A stretch of 64,000 nt of DNA from Terramyces sp. JEL0728 (taxonomy: Eukaryota; Chytridiomycota; Chytridiomycetes; Rhizophydiales; Terramycetaceae): assembly GCA_027603945.1 (NCBI GenBank), contig JADIIU010000001.1, positions 1 to 64,000 of the forward strand, written 5' to 3'. Shown here in pieces: positions 1-12,149 of the stretch. A program made the position numbers and the translations under genes. The notes beneath the pieces were generated by a model that had not been told where the DNA came from, searched no databases, and was given only the letters and a program-made list of their open reading frames with translations. Position 1 is the first letter of the stretch; each line of letters starts with the position of its first letter.

Positions 1-1046
1 GTCTTTTCAATGTCAAGGACAAATCTGAACTTTACATCAGATTTCAACATTCTTTCCCAAGCCTTGTTTGCGTAAGAAGCAGGCACGAGCTCAATATCAG
101 AAGTAATATTGTGTTGGCCACAGAAATCAAGCATTTCTTGGGTTTCCTTGATACCTCCCACTAAAGAACCGCCAATCTTGAGTCTGCGATGAATCAAACT
201 GAATGTCCTGAGTTCCAAAGGTTCAGGGACACCACCAACGATAACCAAAGTACCATCCGTTTTGAGTAGGGTCAAATACGCACCAAGGTCGTGTTTGGCA
301 GACACTGTGTCCAAAATATAGTCGAATGATCTGTTTGCCGCTTTGAAAGCTTCTGCATCAGTGGTAATCAACACATTTCCCGCTCCCAACTTGTATGCTT
401 CATCGTTTTTGGAAGGTGACCTGGATAGCACCGTAACATGACAACCTAATGCTTTGGCTAACTTGACACCCATGTGTCCTAGACCTCCTAAACCAAGAAC
501 AGCAACCTTGTCTCCTGCTTTCAAACCATAGTGTTTAATTGGTGACCACAGAGTGATACCAGCGCATAATAGTGGTGCAGCAGCTGCCAGGTCCAGGTTT
601 TGTGGGATGTGTAAAACAAAATCTTCAGTTACCACGATACTTTCAGAGTAGCCGCCATGGGTATGGTTAGTACCATCAGTCTGTGGGGCACCATAAGTAT
701 CAACTCTTCCATTAGCACAGTACTGGACATCGCCTCTCTTACATTCATCGCAAGTACCACATGAATTTACAAAGCATCCAACAGCAGCAACTTGTCCGAC
801 CTTGAATTTCGTTACTTTAGCTCCGACTGATTCAACAATTCCTACTATTTCATGTCCTGGAACAGATGGAAGTCCACATTGTCCCCATTCGCCTTTGCAA
901 TGATGTAAATCTGAATGGCACATTCCACAATATTTAATTCGTATTTTGACATCTTTTGGTCCAACAGATCTTCTAGGAATTTCCAATAACTCGAGAACAC
1001 CTTTGTAGTCCTTTGCTCCAATTGCCAGTACCTGTTCGACAGTCAT
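1..1046 (-). CDS. Zinc-dependent NADP-type alcohol dehydrogenase (CAD family), copy A, 3' end cut by window edge
   Basis: Medium-chain zinc alcohol dehydrogenase of the cinnamyl/ADH6-7 type, which interconverts aldehydes and alcohols with NADP(H) in the cytosol. The start ATG is at 1046 and the frame runs open to base 1, missing about ten C-terminal codons compared with copy B. Visible: the catalytic zinc region CGMCHSDLH, GHEIVG, the structural-zinc cluster C-x2-C-x2-C-x7-C (CGTCDECKRGDVQYC) and the nucleotide-binding GLGGLGHMGVKLAKA. There is no intron, although copy B has one just after the cysteine cluster. The C-terminal half is almost identical to copy B at DNA level while the N-terminal half is much more diverged. 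It is a head-to-tail tandem duplicate of the next gene. Substrate cannot be read from sequence. Confidence 0.93.
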   Translation of the reverse strand, partial: MTVEQVLAIGAKDYKGVLELLEIPRRSVGPKDVKIRIKYCGMCHSDLHHCKGEWGQCGLPSVPGHEIVGIVESVGAKVTKFKVGQVAAVGCFVNSCGTCDECKRGDVQYCANGRVDTYGAPQTDGTNHTHGGYSESIVVTEDFVLHIPQNLDLAAAAPLLCAGITLWSPIKHYGLKAGDKVAVLGLGGLGHMGVKLAKALGCHVTVLSRSPSKNDEAYKLGAGNVLITTDAEAFKAANRSFDYILDTVSAKHDLGAYLTLLKTDGTLVIVGGVPEPLELRTFSLIHRRLKIGGSLVGGIKETQEMLDFCGQHNITSDIELVPASYANKAWERMLKSDVKFRFVLDIEK

Positions 1047-1365
1047 TATAAATTTGTTGGAATTCCAAACCTTTTTATATGCGAGTGGAAAAATGGGTTG
1101 GCTTCCGCTTTCGCTTTCGGGTAAACAAGTGTGGCCGAACACACAACTTTGGGATAACTTAATGGAAGCAATGTGAGTCACTCCTGGATGGCAATTTAAT
1201 AATTACTAAGCGGTTCGGGTTCCAGTATATTCTCAAACCACTGTTAAGCAGCATTTTCCATACATATTCAAACCAAGAGATTCCTATCTGCTGTGGGAAA
1301 GGTTCTATTGATACTAATACTGGTAAACCAGAATTGGACAGGTGAATGAGGGCCAGATGGATTTA
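1047..1365. other. Intergenic region between the two ADH genes
   Basis: Promoter-side spacer of copy A and 3' flank of copy B. I see no gene, RNA or repeat in it. Confidence 0.6.
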
Positions 1366-2458
1366 TTAAGCTTCAACTTTGGTATCCTTGCTCAAAGTCT
1401 TTTCAATGTCAAGGACAAATCTGAACTTTACATCAGATTTCAACATTCTTTCCCAAGCCTTGTTTGCATAAGAAGCAGGCACAAGCTCAATATCGGAGGT
1501 AACGTTCTTTTGGCCACAGAAATCAAGCATTTCTTGGGTTTCCTTGATTCCTCCCACTAAAGAACCGCCAATCTTGAGTCTGCGATGAATCAGGCTGGAT
1601 GCTCTGAGTTCCAAAGGTTCAGGGACACCACCAACGATAACCAAAGTACCATCCGTTTTAAGCAAGCTCAAGTATGCACCAAGATCGTGTTTGGCAGATA
1701 CAGTGTCCAAAATGTAATCGAATGATCTGTCAGCAGCTTTGAATGCAGTGGCATCCGTAGTAATCAAAACATGCTTTGCACCAAGTCTGAAAGCATCATC
1801 ATTCTTTGAAGCAGATCTGGACAATACTGTTACTTCGCACCCTAAAGCAACAGCGAATTTAACACCCATGTGTCCTAGACCTCCTAAACCAAGAACAGCA
1901 ACCTTGTCTCCTGCTTTCAAACCATAGTGTCTGATTGGTGACCACAGAGTGATACCAGCGCATAATAATGGTGCAGCTGCTGCCAGATCCAGGTTTGCTG
2001 GGATTCTTAATACGTAATCCTGATCAACAACAATTCCCTGTGAATAGCCACCCTTAGTATGGTTAGTACCATCAGATTGAGGAGAACCATAGGCTAAGTT
2101 AATCTACGCACTTACTTCCAACAACTCCATTTGTGCAATATTGAATCAATTCCTTCTTGCATTCAGGACATTCGCGGCAGGAATTTACAAAGCACCCAAC
2201 ACCAACTGCATCTCCGACTTTGAATTTGGTTACATTTTTTCCAACGGATTGTACGTGTCCAATAACTTCATGTCCGGGGACAGATGGAAGTGGGCAATTA
2301 CCCCATTCAGCTTTGCAGTGATGTAAATCAGAGTGACAGATTCCACAGTACTTTACTTTGATTTGTACATCATTTGCGCCAACGCTTCTTCTTTCGATTT
2401 CGAGTAATTCAAGGTGTCCTTTGTGATCTTTAGCTCCAATTGCGAATACTTTTTGCAT
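1366..2458 (-). CDS. Zinc-dependent NADP-type alcohol dehydrogenase (CAD family), copy B
   Basis: Complete 356-residue paralogue of the gene at the left edge. Exons are 2458-2116 and 2093-1366, joined over a 22-nt intron (2094-2115) that starts GTAAGT and ends TTAACTTAG. Splicing restores the sequence QYCTNGVVGTYGSPQSDGTNH, which matches copy A. Motifs: CGICHSDLH, GHEVIGH, the structural-zinc cluster CRECPECKKELIQYC, and GLGGLGHMGVKFA. Unspliced, the protein would stop just after the cysteine cluster, so the intron is essential to the model. Predicted to be a cytosolic aldehyde reductase/alcohol dehydrogenase; the substrate is not known. Confidence 0.95.
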
Positions 2459-2814
2459 TTTTGTTTTGATTTTTTCGTTAGACCTGGGTTAAATATAGCG
2501 GAGTTTGCGGATAATTTAGGCGCGCAATTTTTAACCCGATGGTAATTCGGCCTCTCCTCAGTTCAGCTTCTGTTCGTGTGATAATTTGCTACTAATAATA
2601 TAGTAAAAGATTTTGATGGATTAAATTTGCAGTTGAATTTAATTTTACAGACTTGCAAATTAATATCGAATGACAGAGCACTGGATACGACGCCAATTGA
2701 TCAAGAGTATTTTCGGTGTCTAAGCGATTGGGTCGGATGTCAATATCTGGAGCGATTCGTACGACTAGCTGAATAAAACATTCCAGTACCTCAGGTTGTA
2801 AAAAGATATATTAA
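2459..2814. other. Intergenic region upstream of ADH copy B
   Basis: Promoter region of ADH copy B and 3' flank of the NC2-beta gene. No gene or clear regulatory element recognised. Confidence 0.5.
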
Positions 2815-3362
2815 TTATTCAGTTTTGATTTCTTCGACAGGTCCAGCACCAGACTGCAATCTTTCCCTGGCTTTTGCAAACATTTCTTCTTGCACTTTAA
2901 CCAACTCTTCTTCGGTCAATCCTCCAGTATCTTTTCTACTGCTCTTTTTTTCCCGATCTACCTTTACCGATTGCTGATGCTCATTTAGTAGCTCATGCAT
3001 ATCCTTTACATAATCATCAAATCCAAGATTCTAATTTAATTATAAATGTACTTTAAGAGCTGAAATAACGTGCTCACCGGCAATGGTTTTTTTACTTTCC
3101 TTTTCGCAAATATCATTAGCTTGAATTAGCAATAGGAACCTTCCGAAGATAATAAATGAATAAATTCTAGATTAGGGAAAATTACCAACGCAACAGTCGG
3201 TAAGTAGATCTCTAGTTTCTTTTGCAGCACTCATATCGGCTGGAAGCAGCTCCTGTATTAATTTTGCCATGGTTGCTGGGTTAACTAAGATGCACCTTTC
3301 GGTAGCGACAAGTCTTCATCATTGTTGTTTCCCCCTACTTGTCCATCGAAATCTTCGTCCAT
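2815..3362 (-). CDS. Negative cofactor 2 beta (NC2-beta / Dr1), TBP-binding histone-fold repressor
   Basis: A 155-residue protein from five exons. Introns are 3276-3295, 3167-3185, 3120-3139 and 3031-3051 (20, 19, 20 and 21 nt). The spliced protein reads MDEDFDGQ...LSLPKATMAKLIQELLPADMS, then the histone-fold segments ETRDLLTDCCVEFIHLLSSEANDICEKE and KKTIAGEHVISALKNLGFDDYV, which are diagnostic for Dr1. Dr1 pairs with NC2-alpha (DRAP1) and binds TBP on promoters to block TFIIA/TFIIB entry. The C-terminal tail after residue 105 is basic then acidic and less conserved. NC2-alpha is not in this window. This gene is the best test of the tiny-intron model because four introns fall inside a short, very conserved fold. 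Confidence 0.93.
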
Positions 3363-4008
3363 TTTGAGATTGGAAAAAAAGAATCTGCCATCCCAGTTGC
3401 TAGTACAAAGTTACACGTTGCGTCATTCAAGTATACTGAATAGTGAATTACCTATCTTTACGCACCTTGTCTATTATTTCTTGCAGAGTATGCTTCTAGG
3501 GAAAGGGATATCAAAGCACAGCGAGTCTGATGTTGAACCTGATCCCATTCTTTCTCTCGCCCCAGTCATTTAAGAGTCTCCATTGCTAAGATCCATACTT
3601 CCAACGACAATCCTGTTGGCCCAGTTAAATGCAGTGCTGAACACCGGCGAATGGATAAGAGAGTGCCCTGTAAGCATTAAAATCACATCCAAATTGAACG
3701 TGACTGGTTATTTTGATAAGGGATCTGAGTCTGGGTGAGTCGTTGGTGCGATTGGTCATATTAACTCATTTTTACTGGACAAAAATGTCTGTTTTTTCCA
3801 GTCCGAGCGTAAAGCCTTTTAAAAGTTGATTTCACCATTGAATTAAGCCCGACGTGCTAGTGTAGTTAGGCGAGTTGCTCTTTCTTACTATTATCCGCTC
3901 CCCCATGCTTGGAGTTAACCTGCTTTTACTAGTTTCCTGTCTTTTTTTGCAGGATAGTCAAAGCGTTCAACTAGATAAGAAAAACCCCGATTAATTTCAT
4001 TGAAAATT
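3363..4008. other. Divergent intergenic region between NC2-beta and a small EWY-motif gene
   Basis: About 650 bp between two divergently transcribed genes. Short open frames occur but none has homology I recognise or spliceable continuity. No repeats or RNA genes seen. Confidence 0.5.
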
Positions 4009-4338
4009 ATGGATCAAACTAGTTGCAAGATTATAATCATTGCCGATAGCTGGCATATCACTTACAAAGCCGAAAAATCAATTCCATACAGAAGACAGCC
4101 ATCAAAAGTAATGAAAACCACTCGTAGATTCAAACCAGATGCTGCATTTACTTCCGTAGCCAAGAATACTATGAAATGCACTAGTAGAGAAAGGGGGTTT
4201 ACTCAATCATATAACTTTTTCAATAGTCTGATTGATCCTGAAAGCAAGTATAGACCCAGCGAAGAATGGTACCAAAGTTTTGAAAATTTGACTCCGAAAA
4301 AAAATATTGTTAGTATTGATAACTTGATTAATCAATAA
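4009..4338 (+). CDS. Small protein of an unnamed EWY-motif family, member 1
   Basis: Unrecognised 109-residue basic protein, ATG at 4009. It shares two blocks with the genes at 5760-6062 and 13383-13721. The first is an aromatic motif, here KYRPSEEWYQSFENL (consensus Y-[RK]-x-P-x-E-W-Y-x2-[YF]). The second is the extreme C-terminus, here VSIDNLINQ. The N-terminal 70 residues are rich in Lys, Arg and Ser, with no signal peptide or membrane segment. No intron is needed. Function unknown; the short conserved motif in an otherwise variable protein suggests a peptide that docks on a partner. Confidence 0.6.
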   Translation: MDQTSCKIIIIADSWHITYKAEKSIPYRRQPSKVMKTTRRFKPDAAFTSVAKNTMKCTSRERGFTQSYNFFNSLIDPESKYRPSEEWYQSFENLTPKKNIVSIDNLINQ

Positions 4339-5759
4339 ACACCCCCTTACAAGTATGTCGGTTACATCATGCTTTAGATTCTTAATGCACTTGAATCAAG
4401 CGGTTTTCATAAATATTACTAAATCGAGCAGTGATGGTTAATGAAATCGAATAACAGCTACTCAACGCCAAGTCTGTACCGCCGAGATGTAACGAATAAG
4501 AATACAGCCTTTCAGCGGCCGAATATTAGTTGGCAGAAAGACAATAGTTATCGAGTTGCTTTGAAACCCTTCCGTGTGTTTATTTGAGATTGTACCATTT
4601 ACTCATATTGGGATAAAAAGATAGTTTCTGGCTACAATCTACAGTGTCCAAAATCCTTCCGCTTCAATAGGAATATCTGAACAATATCCCAGAGAAAAAT
4701 TTTCCAATTACCATTGATTTTCGAATGACAATTCATACTTGCTTAAAACGAGGTACAGAATGCTGGCTATAAACATACAATAATTTATTGGGTATTGGCA
4801 AAAGTAGTTGTTTTGTATATGAAATACGGGTATCTGATACTGTTCTTGCGCATTATCCTTGATTTTAATAGAAGAGTCTCGTATGATTGATACCAAGATT
4901 CGTCGTGCCTGATACAGTTTTCAGCAGTAATTGGACAGAATGGCTGTGCGTTGATCTTTCCCATTTGATTTGTTCTGATCCATCCCTGCCATTACCAACC
5001 TTTTTATCCTACCCATTCTGTATAATTTTTTATGTTCATTCAATATGAGTCATCATGAGTAATGCTTTCTCCAGTGATATGGTAATCATCAACGATCACT
5101 CTGTATCTAAAAGTGGTTGATTAGGAAACCAAAGCAAGTCGTTTGCTATTGCCGAGTTTGGTTATCGTGTATTGTTTTTATCATATTTGGATGCCGATAG
5201 CGTTGCATGAATCTCACATGACGAATCACCACCCAAGCTTTTGGAGGGGAAACACAATATACCAAGCGGAAACAGAGTGTTGTTGTAGGGTTGTTGTTGT
5301 AGGGTTGTTGTTTAGTGCTTTTTCTCTACAAATAGGGTGTTCATTTATGGAGGATAATTTTGAATTTCGGAAAAAGTCGTAAACGGCTTTATATTCCATC
5401 TCTAGGCTGGCATATCCAATCTCTTACTCTTTGATCTACTGCAGCCCTTTCCTTGCATCTCCTTTCTCTTATTTTCGTCGGATTATATCGGCATTCTCGC
5501 CCACCAATCAAATCAAAGAGAGGAATTTGTGTAACTAGGTTGAAAATTATCCGTAATAAGGAAAAAAGTTGAGAGAATTAAGGGTGACTTTGATTTAACC
5601 TAGCTAAAAGTTAGATTTGCTAGATTTACCAGTTAAACGACATTGTGAGACGACTCGGAGATTCCCATGCAAAAAGCTAATCTTGAAGGCCGTTTAATCA
5701 AATAGCGAGTAAAAATTGCCTTTGAACAAAATAACTGGGTGGTTTATTTATAGTGAGTA
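4339..5759. other. 1.4-kb region without a supported gene
   Basis: Only short open frames with no family resemblance, even when ~20-nt introns are allowed. A low-complexity stretch of repeated GTTGTTGTAGG-like units lies at about 5278-5313. It may hold regulatory DNA for the two flanking EWY-motif genes or a non-coding transcript, but nothing in the sequence shows this. Confidence 0.4.
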
Positions 5760-6062
5760 TCAATTTAAGAGCATTTCAATTTTGATTGAGGTTCGGTATT
5801 TGATGCTAGATTGTTCTTGTTTGGGTTTTATTGATTCTTGAAGCAGTTTCTCATATACAGTGTACCATTCTTCCGGTGGTTTATAGCCACTAAGAACATC
5901 TATTGAGAATACTCTACGATTGCAATGACAGACTTGTGGTGTTTGGGTTTGTTTGTGCATGTATTCTACTTGCTTGAAACCAGAGCGGCATCGGAGATTG
6001 TAGCTCTTGATCTGTTTTTGGTGGTTTGGGCCATGTTCGAGTTTGTATTTTGAAGCAACCAT
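5760..6062 (-). CDS. Small protein of an unnamed EWY-motif family, member 2
   Basis: Unrecognised 100-residue protein, ATG at 6062, no intron needed. It carries the family motif as GYKPPEEWYTVYEKL at about residues 61-75 and ends SIKIEMLLN, which resembles the C-termini of the other two members (VSIDNLINQ, VNITNLINK). The N-terminal half is basic and has cysteines (RCRSGF, CHCNRR). It lies 1.4 kb from member 1 in convergent orientation. Function unknown. Confidence 0.55.
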   Translation of the reverse strand: MVASKYKLEHGPNHQKQIKSYNLRCRSGFKQVEYMHKQTQTPQVCHCNRRVFSIDVLSGYKPPEEWYTVYEKLLQESIKPKQEQSSIKYRTSIKIEMLLN

Positions 6063-6390
6063 TATTTTTCGAGAACTTTTATGTGAGCGAAAAAAGTGCC
6101 CGCGTCTGTGTTGATTATGAAAAAATGAAATTGTGTTTGTTTTGAAGCTAAAAAATCAAGGAGATACGGACAGAGTCATAGAGGACGATGTCTGTTGCGT
6201 ACCAGGCTCCTAAACCGACCAGATCCAAGTAAACGTTTCTACATTTATTTTGCGCACTGACTTGTATTTTTAGCCATTATTTTTATCATATTAATTAGTC
6301 GGCCGACCAAAAAAAACTTGGCGCTGGATAATACAAGTTGATAACCATCTGGATCACTGTTCAATATTTTCATTCATTTTTTTCAAGAAA
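6063..6390. other. Divergent intergenic region upstream of GCN2
   Basis: About 330 bp between a small minus-strand gene and GCN2. Nothing further recognised. Confidence 0.5.
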
Positions 6391-9300
6391 ATGGAAAACC
6401 AAATTGCCGAGCAAGAAATTGAAGCCATAAAAGCAATTTACGATTCCGACTTTCGACAAGAAAAACTCGTTATAAAGAATCGTAACATTAATTAACCAAG
6501 CCTGGAAAGCAACAACGACGAAAACATTGAATGTTTTGAATTTAACGCCTCGGAATTCAAACAGGGAAATATTCATCGAGTTGGCATTTGAATATCCTGA
6601 AAACTATCCAGATAAAGTTCCGGTATTTAAAATCCACAAAATGAATGGAATCAGTTTGTCCAAGGTGAAAACCATAGAGAAATTGGCAATGGAGTACGCA
6701 AAAGAAAATGCAGGACGGGAACTTGTAATTATAGTTAATGCAGATCTTTGATGTTGCAGATCTAGTTACAGAGTATATCACTAATAATTCCAACTCTCAG
6801 TCGTTTTTTGAGAACATGAACCAGAAGCTGGAACTTGAAAACAAGATTAAATTGGAGCAAAGGGAAATGGATATGAAGCAGCAACAGGAGAGATTACTGC
6901 AAGAGCGCGAAGCAGCTCAGAAACAAATACAGTTGGAGCTGGAGAGGAAAAAAGCAAAGCTTCAACAGGATAAACCACGGAAAAAAGCCTTTCCGCAAAT
7001 ATCATTTACAGAGGATTCATTCCAAAGCGAATCAGATTTCACCCCCACGCTTAGAAATGCAAATATATTACCAACCCGAACATCAGGGTTTCCTTCAACG
7101 CAGACCGCCTGGTTTACAGAATGCCAAAAGTCTTACATTATAGAAACATATGAATTGCGTTCAATTGTTGATTTGGACTCGACAATAAACGATATAGAGA
7201 AGCAAGTCCTGAAAACAAAGCAGCTTTCCCATCCAAGCATACCGCCTATATTTGATTTTGATATCTCGACAAAGAACGGAAGTATGGTATTGAGGATTCT
7301 GACTCTCAACTACAGAAAGATATCCCTGTTTGACACTTTATTATTGACCACATTCTCCCTGCAATCTTCAAAGAAAATCATCCTAACGATCCTCGGTATA
7401 CTTCAAGATCTAGGAGACTATGTTGCGCAACTTGGCGATTTAATGCTGGAAAACATTTATTATGATGATAAAATGAGCGTGATTATATCCGGAACTACCT
7501 TGTATCAATCTTTGAGAGAGTATGTGCAAAGTCCAAAGTCAAACCCCATTTGGGCTCAGCCGAATGTTTATAGAATAGGAAAAGACCAATCGTTTAGTTT
7601 ATGGAGCGCTGGATTATTATTCCTGCAACTGATGAATGGGCCAGATTTGTCAAAGTTCACTTCTCCCTTGGACTGTGCGAATAATCTGCCCAATTCCAGC
7701 CAAACACTGGTGTCATTCGTGCAGCAACTAATGGATCAGAGTCAGGGGATCAGTAGAGCCATCAAGCTTTGTATGGAGCACACTTTCTTGCATGAACGGT
7801 CGAACTCCCCCGACAAACTTATGATAGCCAAGCCAGACAATATTTCTGCCAGCTCAGTTGACATATCTTTCTTGGATACGATGCATACTCCAAAAAAAGA
7901 AAGCAGATTGTCGAGATACTATTCCGATTTCCAAGAATTGGAGTTTTTGGGAAAGGGAGGGTTTGGCGCGGTGGTAAAAGCAAAGAATCTCATTGACGGC
8001 AGGTATTACGCAATCAAGAAAATCAAACTGAATCCGACAGACAAGGAAAATTCCAAAAGATTGTTGCGCGAAGTGCAGACCCTATCTCGTTTGCAAAGCG
8101 AGTACATTGTTCGGTATTATCAGGCTTGGTTTGAAGAGGCAGAAGATGATTACGATAGTGACGATTCCAGCGAGGAGCACTCCAGCGATGAATCCCAATC
8201 CCACTATAGCTATGACGAATCCGACGATTGGCTATCATCTGGAATATCGATTAGTTTGCGCAAACAAACTTCTTTGCGTATTTCCAGGAGCACCACCAAC
8301 GATTCATACGATTCATCCGTAATGTCGTCCAACTATACCCAAATCTTGTACATCCAAATGGAATATTGCGAAAAGAAAACCTTGCGAGATTTGATTGAAG
8401 CTGGAATCAAGGTGGAAATGAGCTGGAAGTATCTCAGACAGATTTTGGAGGGATTGGGACATTTGCATCTGCAAGGAATTATACATCGGGATTTGAAGCC
8501 AAGTAATATATTCCTGGATTTGAGTGGGCGAGTAAAGATTGGAGATTTCGGACTTGCAACTGCAAAAAGAGAGTTCAATCTTGCCCAGAGTAAAATGTCG
8601 CTGGCTTCAAGCGAAATGCTTGAAGATTTATCACTAACGTCAGATATTGGTACACCTGTGTATATTGCCCCGGAAATATTGGCTAGAACTGGAAAATACA
8701 ATTCAAAAGTAGACATGTATTCTTTAGGGATCGTCTTTTTTGAAATGATTTATCCGTTGACCACAGGAATGCAAAGAGCGGTCGTTCTTCGGGATCTACG
8801 CAATCCAGACATCAACTTTCCTGAAGGTAGCCAGTTATTAATCAAGATTTCCCATATAACGTGCTAAAGGATCAGCATGAAATCATCAAACAGCTTTTGG
8901 ATCACATGCCAAATGTTCGACCATCTTGTGCCCAGTTGCTCCAATCCCCACTTGTGCCTGCTAATGTCGAGGAGGAATACATCAATGAAGACTTGCTTAG
9001 GGTTGTTCGACAAAGGAATCCAACTTATTTCTCAAGACTAATGGAGGCGTTATTTGGACAGCTTGTTGATGTCCACAAAGACTATACCTATGACTTTAAC
9101 GGAAACATTCGCATTTTCCATCAACTAACCAGTGTTGTTAAGGCTTTGGCTCACAACCATGTTCTGAAGGTTTTTACAAGACACGGCGCTGGCCAGATAT
9201 CTACCCCAATTATCATCCCAAAATCAAAAAAGGCAATGGAGTTGTACATTTCCAAGCGGCCTGCCGAATTCCTGGACCAGAATGGAGATGTAGTGCAATT

Positions 9301-10887
9301 GTACCATGATTTGACTGTTCCATTCGCCAGGTCGTTATGCCAAACTTCTGAAGTAGATATCATTTTCCCATTAAAGCGATACACTATTGAACGAGTGTAT
9401 CGTAAAAATATTGCAGGGGGTACTATTATTGCTAATCTAGGCCAACCACGCTCCATCGAAGAGTGTGATTTTGATATTGTTTATCCTAGCACGGACAAGT
9501 CAATGATTCCTGAGGCTGAAGTGATTAAAATAGTGTTTGAAATTCTAGAGTTTGGAAAAACTTTGCGGCTGATTGATGTGAATGAATACCAAATTCGCGT
9601 AAATCACTCTCAAAACCTGACTAAACTGATATCGTCTTATGGTATATCCGACTCTCTTTGCGATACGGTTATTGATATCTTGGCACAGTTACACAAACCC
9701 CTAAACATGAAGCAAGTTGCAGGGCTGCTATCACAGATCGGACTCTCACAGAAACTCATAGAAAAACTAATGTCACTGGATGTTGTCATTCCAATCACCG
9801 CCAAATCAATGCCCACCGACCTTGACGTCTATTTTGAAAAGGGGTCCAATTACTCCAAGGAGCTACTGTCTCTAACAAACAATTTAGAGAGTATGGGGTT
9901 AAAGAATAGTATCAGCTTTGAGCCTCTCCTTGTATGCAATCCAACCGTATTCCGCAATTCTTTTATTTTCCAAGTTTGCAGAAAGGTAAAGGCAAAATAT
10001 GATGTAATTGCAGTTGGAGGCAGATATGAATCGCTCCTAGACACATTTAGGGGTCCATTTGAGAGACGCGTGACTGACCTCAATTGTGTTGGGGCCAATT
10101 ACTGTAATCCTTTCTTAATTTAGCTTTGTCAAAATTCATCCAGAACATTACAAATTACCAAACGGCTGCAATACAAGAGGATAAGCCAAACTTGTGCAAG
10201 AAAGCTGATGTTGTAATTTTGACACTCGGTGATAATCCTGCGTTAACCGGACACAAGTTGTTGATTGCTAGTGATTTATGGAATGCAGGAATATCCGCAG
10301 ACCTGTCTCAACACCATATTCAGTCAACTCAGGACGAAATCTTTACGGTATGGAAGAACGGTATGTATTGCTAACCATTAGATTATACATTTGCTATAAT
10401 CATCAAGCCAAAAGGCTCAGATTCGCATGTAATCAAACTGCGGAACTTGTCTTCAAAACAGGAAACTGAAGTGCCACGATCTTCATTGATTTATCATCTA
10501 GGGTCAATGCAAGACGTGAAACGATCGGAAAGCGAGCCAGATTTATTCCACAACAAGCACACTGTTACAATTATACCATTTACGCGCAAGAAAGATTTCC
10601 AAAAATACAAGACAAATTCGTCTGTAATTTTGGAAAAATCAATTACAACTACCAGTAGTCTATACCAGCACTCGCCGATCATTGCTGTTGAGCTGCCCTT
10701 TGGCGACATAGTAGCACTTGGCAAATTTTGGTTTGAAGATGAAGAGGTGTTTAAAAAGGCTTGTAAAAATGCAAGCAGAGATTACTCGTTGCAAATCAAG
10801 CGCCAAGTAGTGAAACAAGCCAAGGAGTCTGAATTACTTTGGATATACTCTAATGTGGACAGCAAATCATATCCAATTCTGGTTTAA
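6391..10887 (+). CDS. GCN2: GCN2-type eIF2-alpha kinase (RWD, pseudokinase, kinase, HisRS-like)
   Basis: A 1465-residue protein from six exons. Introns are 6482-6500, 6725-6743, 8827-8846, 10104-10123 and 10361-10381 (19-21 nt). Order: RWD domain (about 1-115; Gcn1-binding in the family), a charged coiled coil, a degenerate kinase (about 220-430), and the active kinase from about 500. The active kinase has GKGGFGAVVKAKN, the lysine in YAIKKIKL, HRDLKPSNIFLD near 686, DFGLA near 706, and a long acidic Ser/Asp insert (DDYDSDDSSEEHSSDES) typical of eIF2-alpha kinases. A histidyl-tRNA-synthetase-like domain follows (about 870-1220), then a C-terminal domain. GCN2 senses uncharged tRNA, phosphorylates eIF2-alpha and triggers general amino-acid control. 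All exon phases close, giving a full-length family architecture. Confidence 0.97.
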
Positions 10888-10908
10888 TTTTATTTGTGAA
10901 TAAAATAA

Positions 10909-12149
10909 TTATATTAAGCCAATGGATTCCCCTAATTTGATCTTTTGGCCTTCTTCTATCTTGAATTTAAATGATTTTGGTGCTTCAAATACTAATACAA
11001 CGGTGCTGCCAAGTTTGAATCCTCCCATTTCTTCTCCTCTTTTATAAGTTAATTTGTTTCCGTTATGATTAACCATTTGTTCAATGTGCTCGCCCAATTT
11101 GCGATCTAATTCGGCATGTGGGACGTTTGTAAGGAGATGCTGTTGTTAATAATCGCTTACTGGAGCAAAGTTTAGAATGATTTTCCCAACATTAGTTGCA
11201 GCTACTGGAACCATAGAAAAGAGACCGTGCGACCATGTTCCGAGGAGAGACACTCTTTCATTCAGAGAAAACAAATGGCGGAGCTGTTTAACCATTGAAG
11301 GGGACACAGAAAACATTTCTCCAGCGAAATGTCTCATCAGTTCAATGTGCCATTCGGTAGGAGAGTGGAATCTGTGATAATCACCAGGAGCAAGGTAGAT
11401 GACAGTAAAGAATAGTGAGTTGCCCTTCCTAGGTATATAAGTAGCACCTTCAGCATTAAGACTTGTTGGGTTTTTGCCCAACAGCGCGTTTAGGGAATAC
11501 GTGACTCCTTTCACTTGCTCAATTTCATCATGAACTACTTCTCCAAAGTGCAACACTCTTCCGTCAGCAGGACTGACAAGCGAAGCTTCTTTTTTACCCG
11601 CAATTGTTCTTGCATTCGGTTTGATGGTTCTGTAAAAGAATTGCCCCAAATTTTCAAACCGGGTCAAATCAGTCTCTTCCATTTCGTCCAAATTGCATCC
11701 GCAAACAAAAGAGTAAGTTCGGTATACTGGGCCACGTAGCCAAACAGGCAAAACCAAGTCGTTGATATAACCCCAACATTGAGACAAGTAACGCAATGGA
11801 AGCGAAGCATAGAAACGAAGATACAGCGGCCCTTCGACTTTAACTCTGTTGTGGCCATTATGGTCGTCATCTCTTTGGCTAATTTTGTAAAAGTGATTAA
11901 CAGCAATCCAAGCAATGCCTAAAGAAAGCGGGATAGGATACCAAGTGGTTTTCGTGCTGTTCCAGGCGTTCTTTGCTTGTTGGAAAACTACATAAACAGT
12001 AAATTACCTGTGGTTTCGCCCTTGGAGGAAATGAACGACCTGCGAAGGGAGAGTGGAGTGCGAACATGATGAAATGATTGGACTGGAGATGGCTCGATTC
12101 TGGCAATCCTGTGCAAAAATCTAAATGTAATTCGTTTTGAGAGTGTCAT
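10909..12149 (-). CDS. PSD1: Phosphatidylserine decarboxylase, mitochondrial (Psd1 type)
   Basis: A 399-residue protein. Introns are 11988-12007 and 11140-11160. The start at 12149 gives an Arg/Ser-rich mitochondrial presequence ([19 protein letters not shown]...), followed by a membrane segment ([16 protein letters not shown]) and the decarboxylase core ([40 protein letters not shown]). The C-terminal LGST at [16 protein letters not shown] is the self-cleavage site that makes the pyruvoyl cofactor. The enzyme makes phosphatidylethanolamine from phosphatidylserine at the inner membrane. Its stop lies only 21 bp from the GCN2 stop, so the two genes converge. An in-frame upstream extension of 43 codons exists but is more likely 5' leader. 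Confidence 0.95.

Noticed and set aside
5278..5313. GTTGTTGTAGGG-like repeats, possibly telomere-like
   Set aside because: Only about two and a half imperfect units in the middle of the window; simple low-complexity DNA is enough to explain it.
8107..8716. Open frames on both strands inside the GCN2 kinase insert
   Set aside because: Shadows of the GCN2 reading frame; the Ser/Asp-rich codons leave the other frames open.
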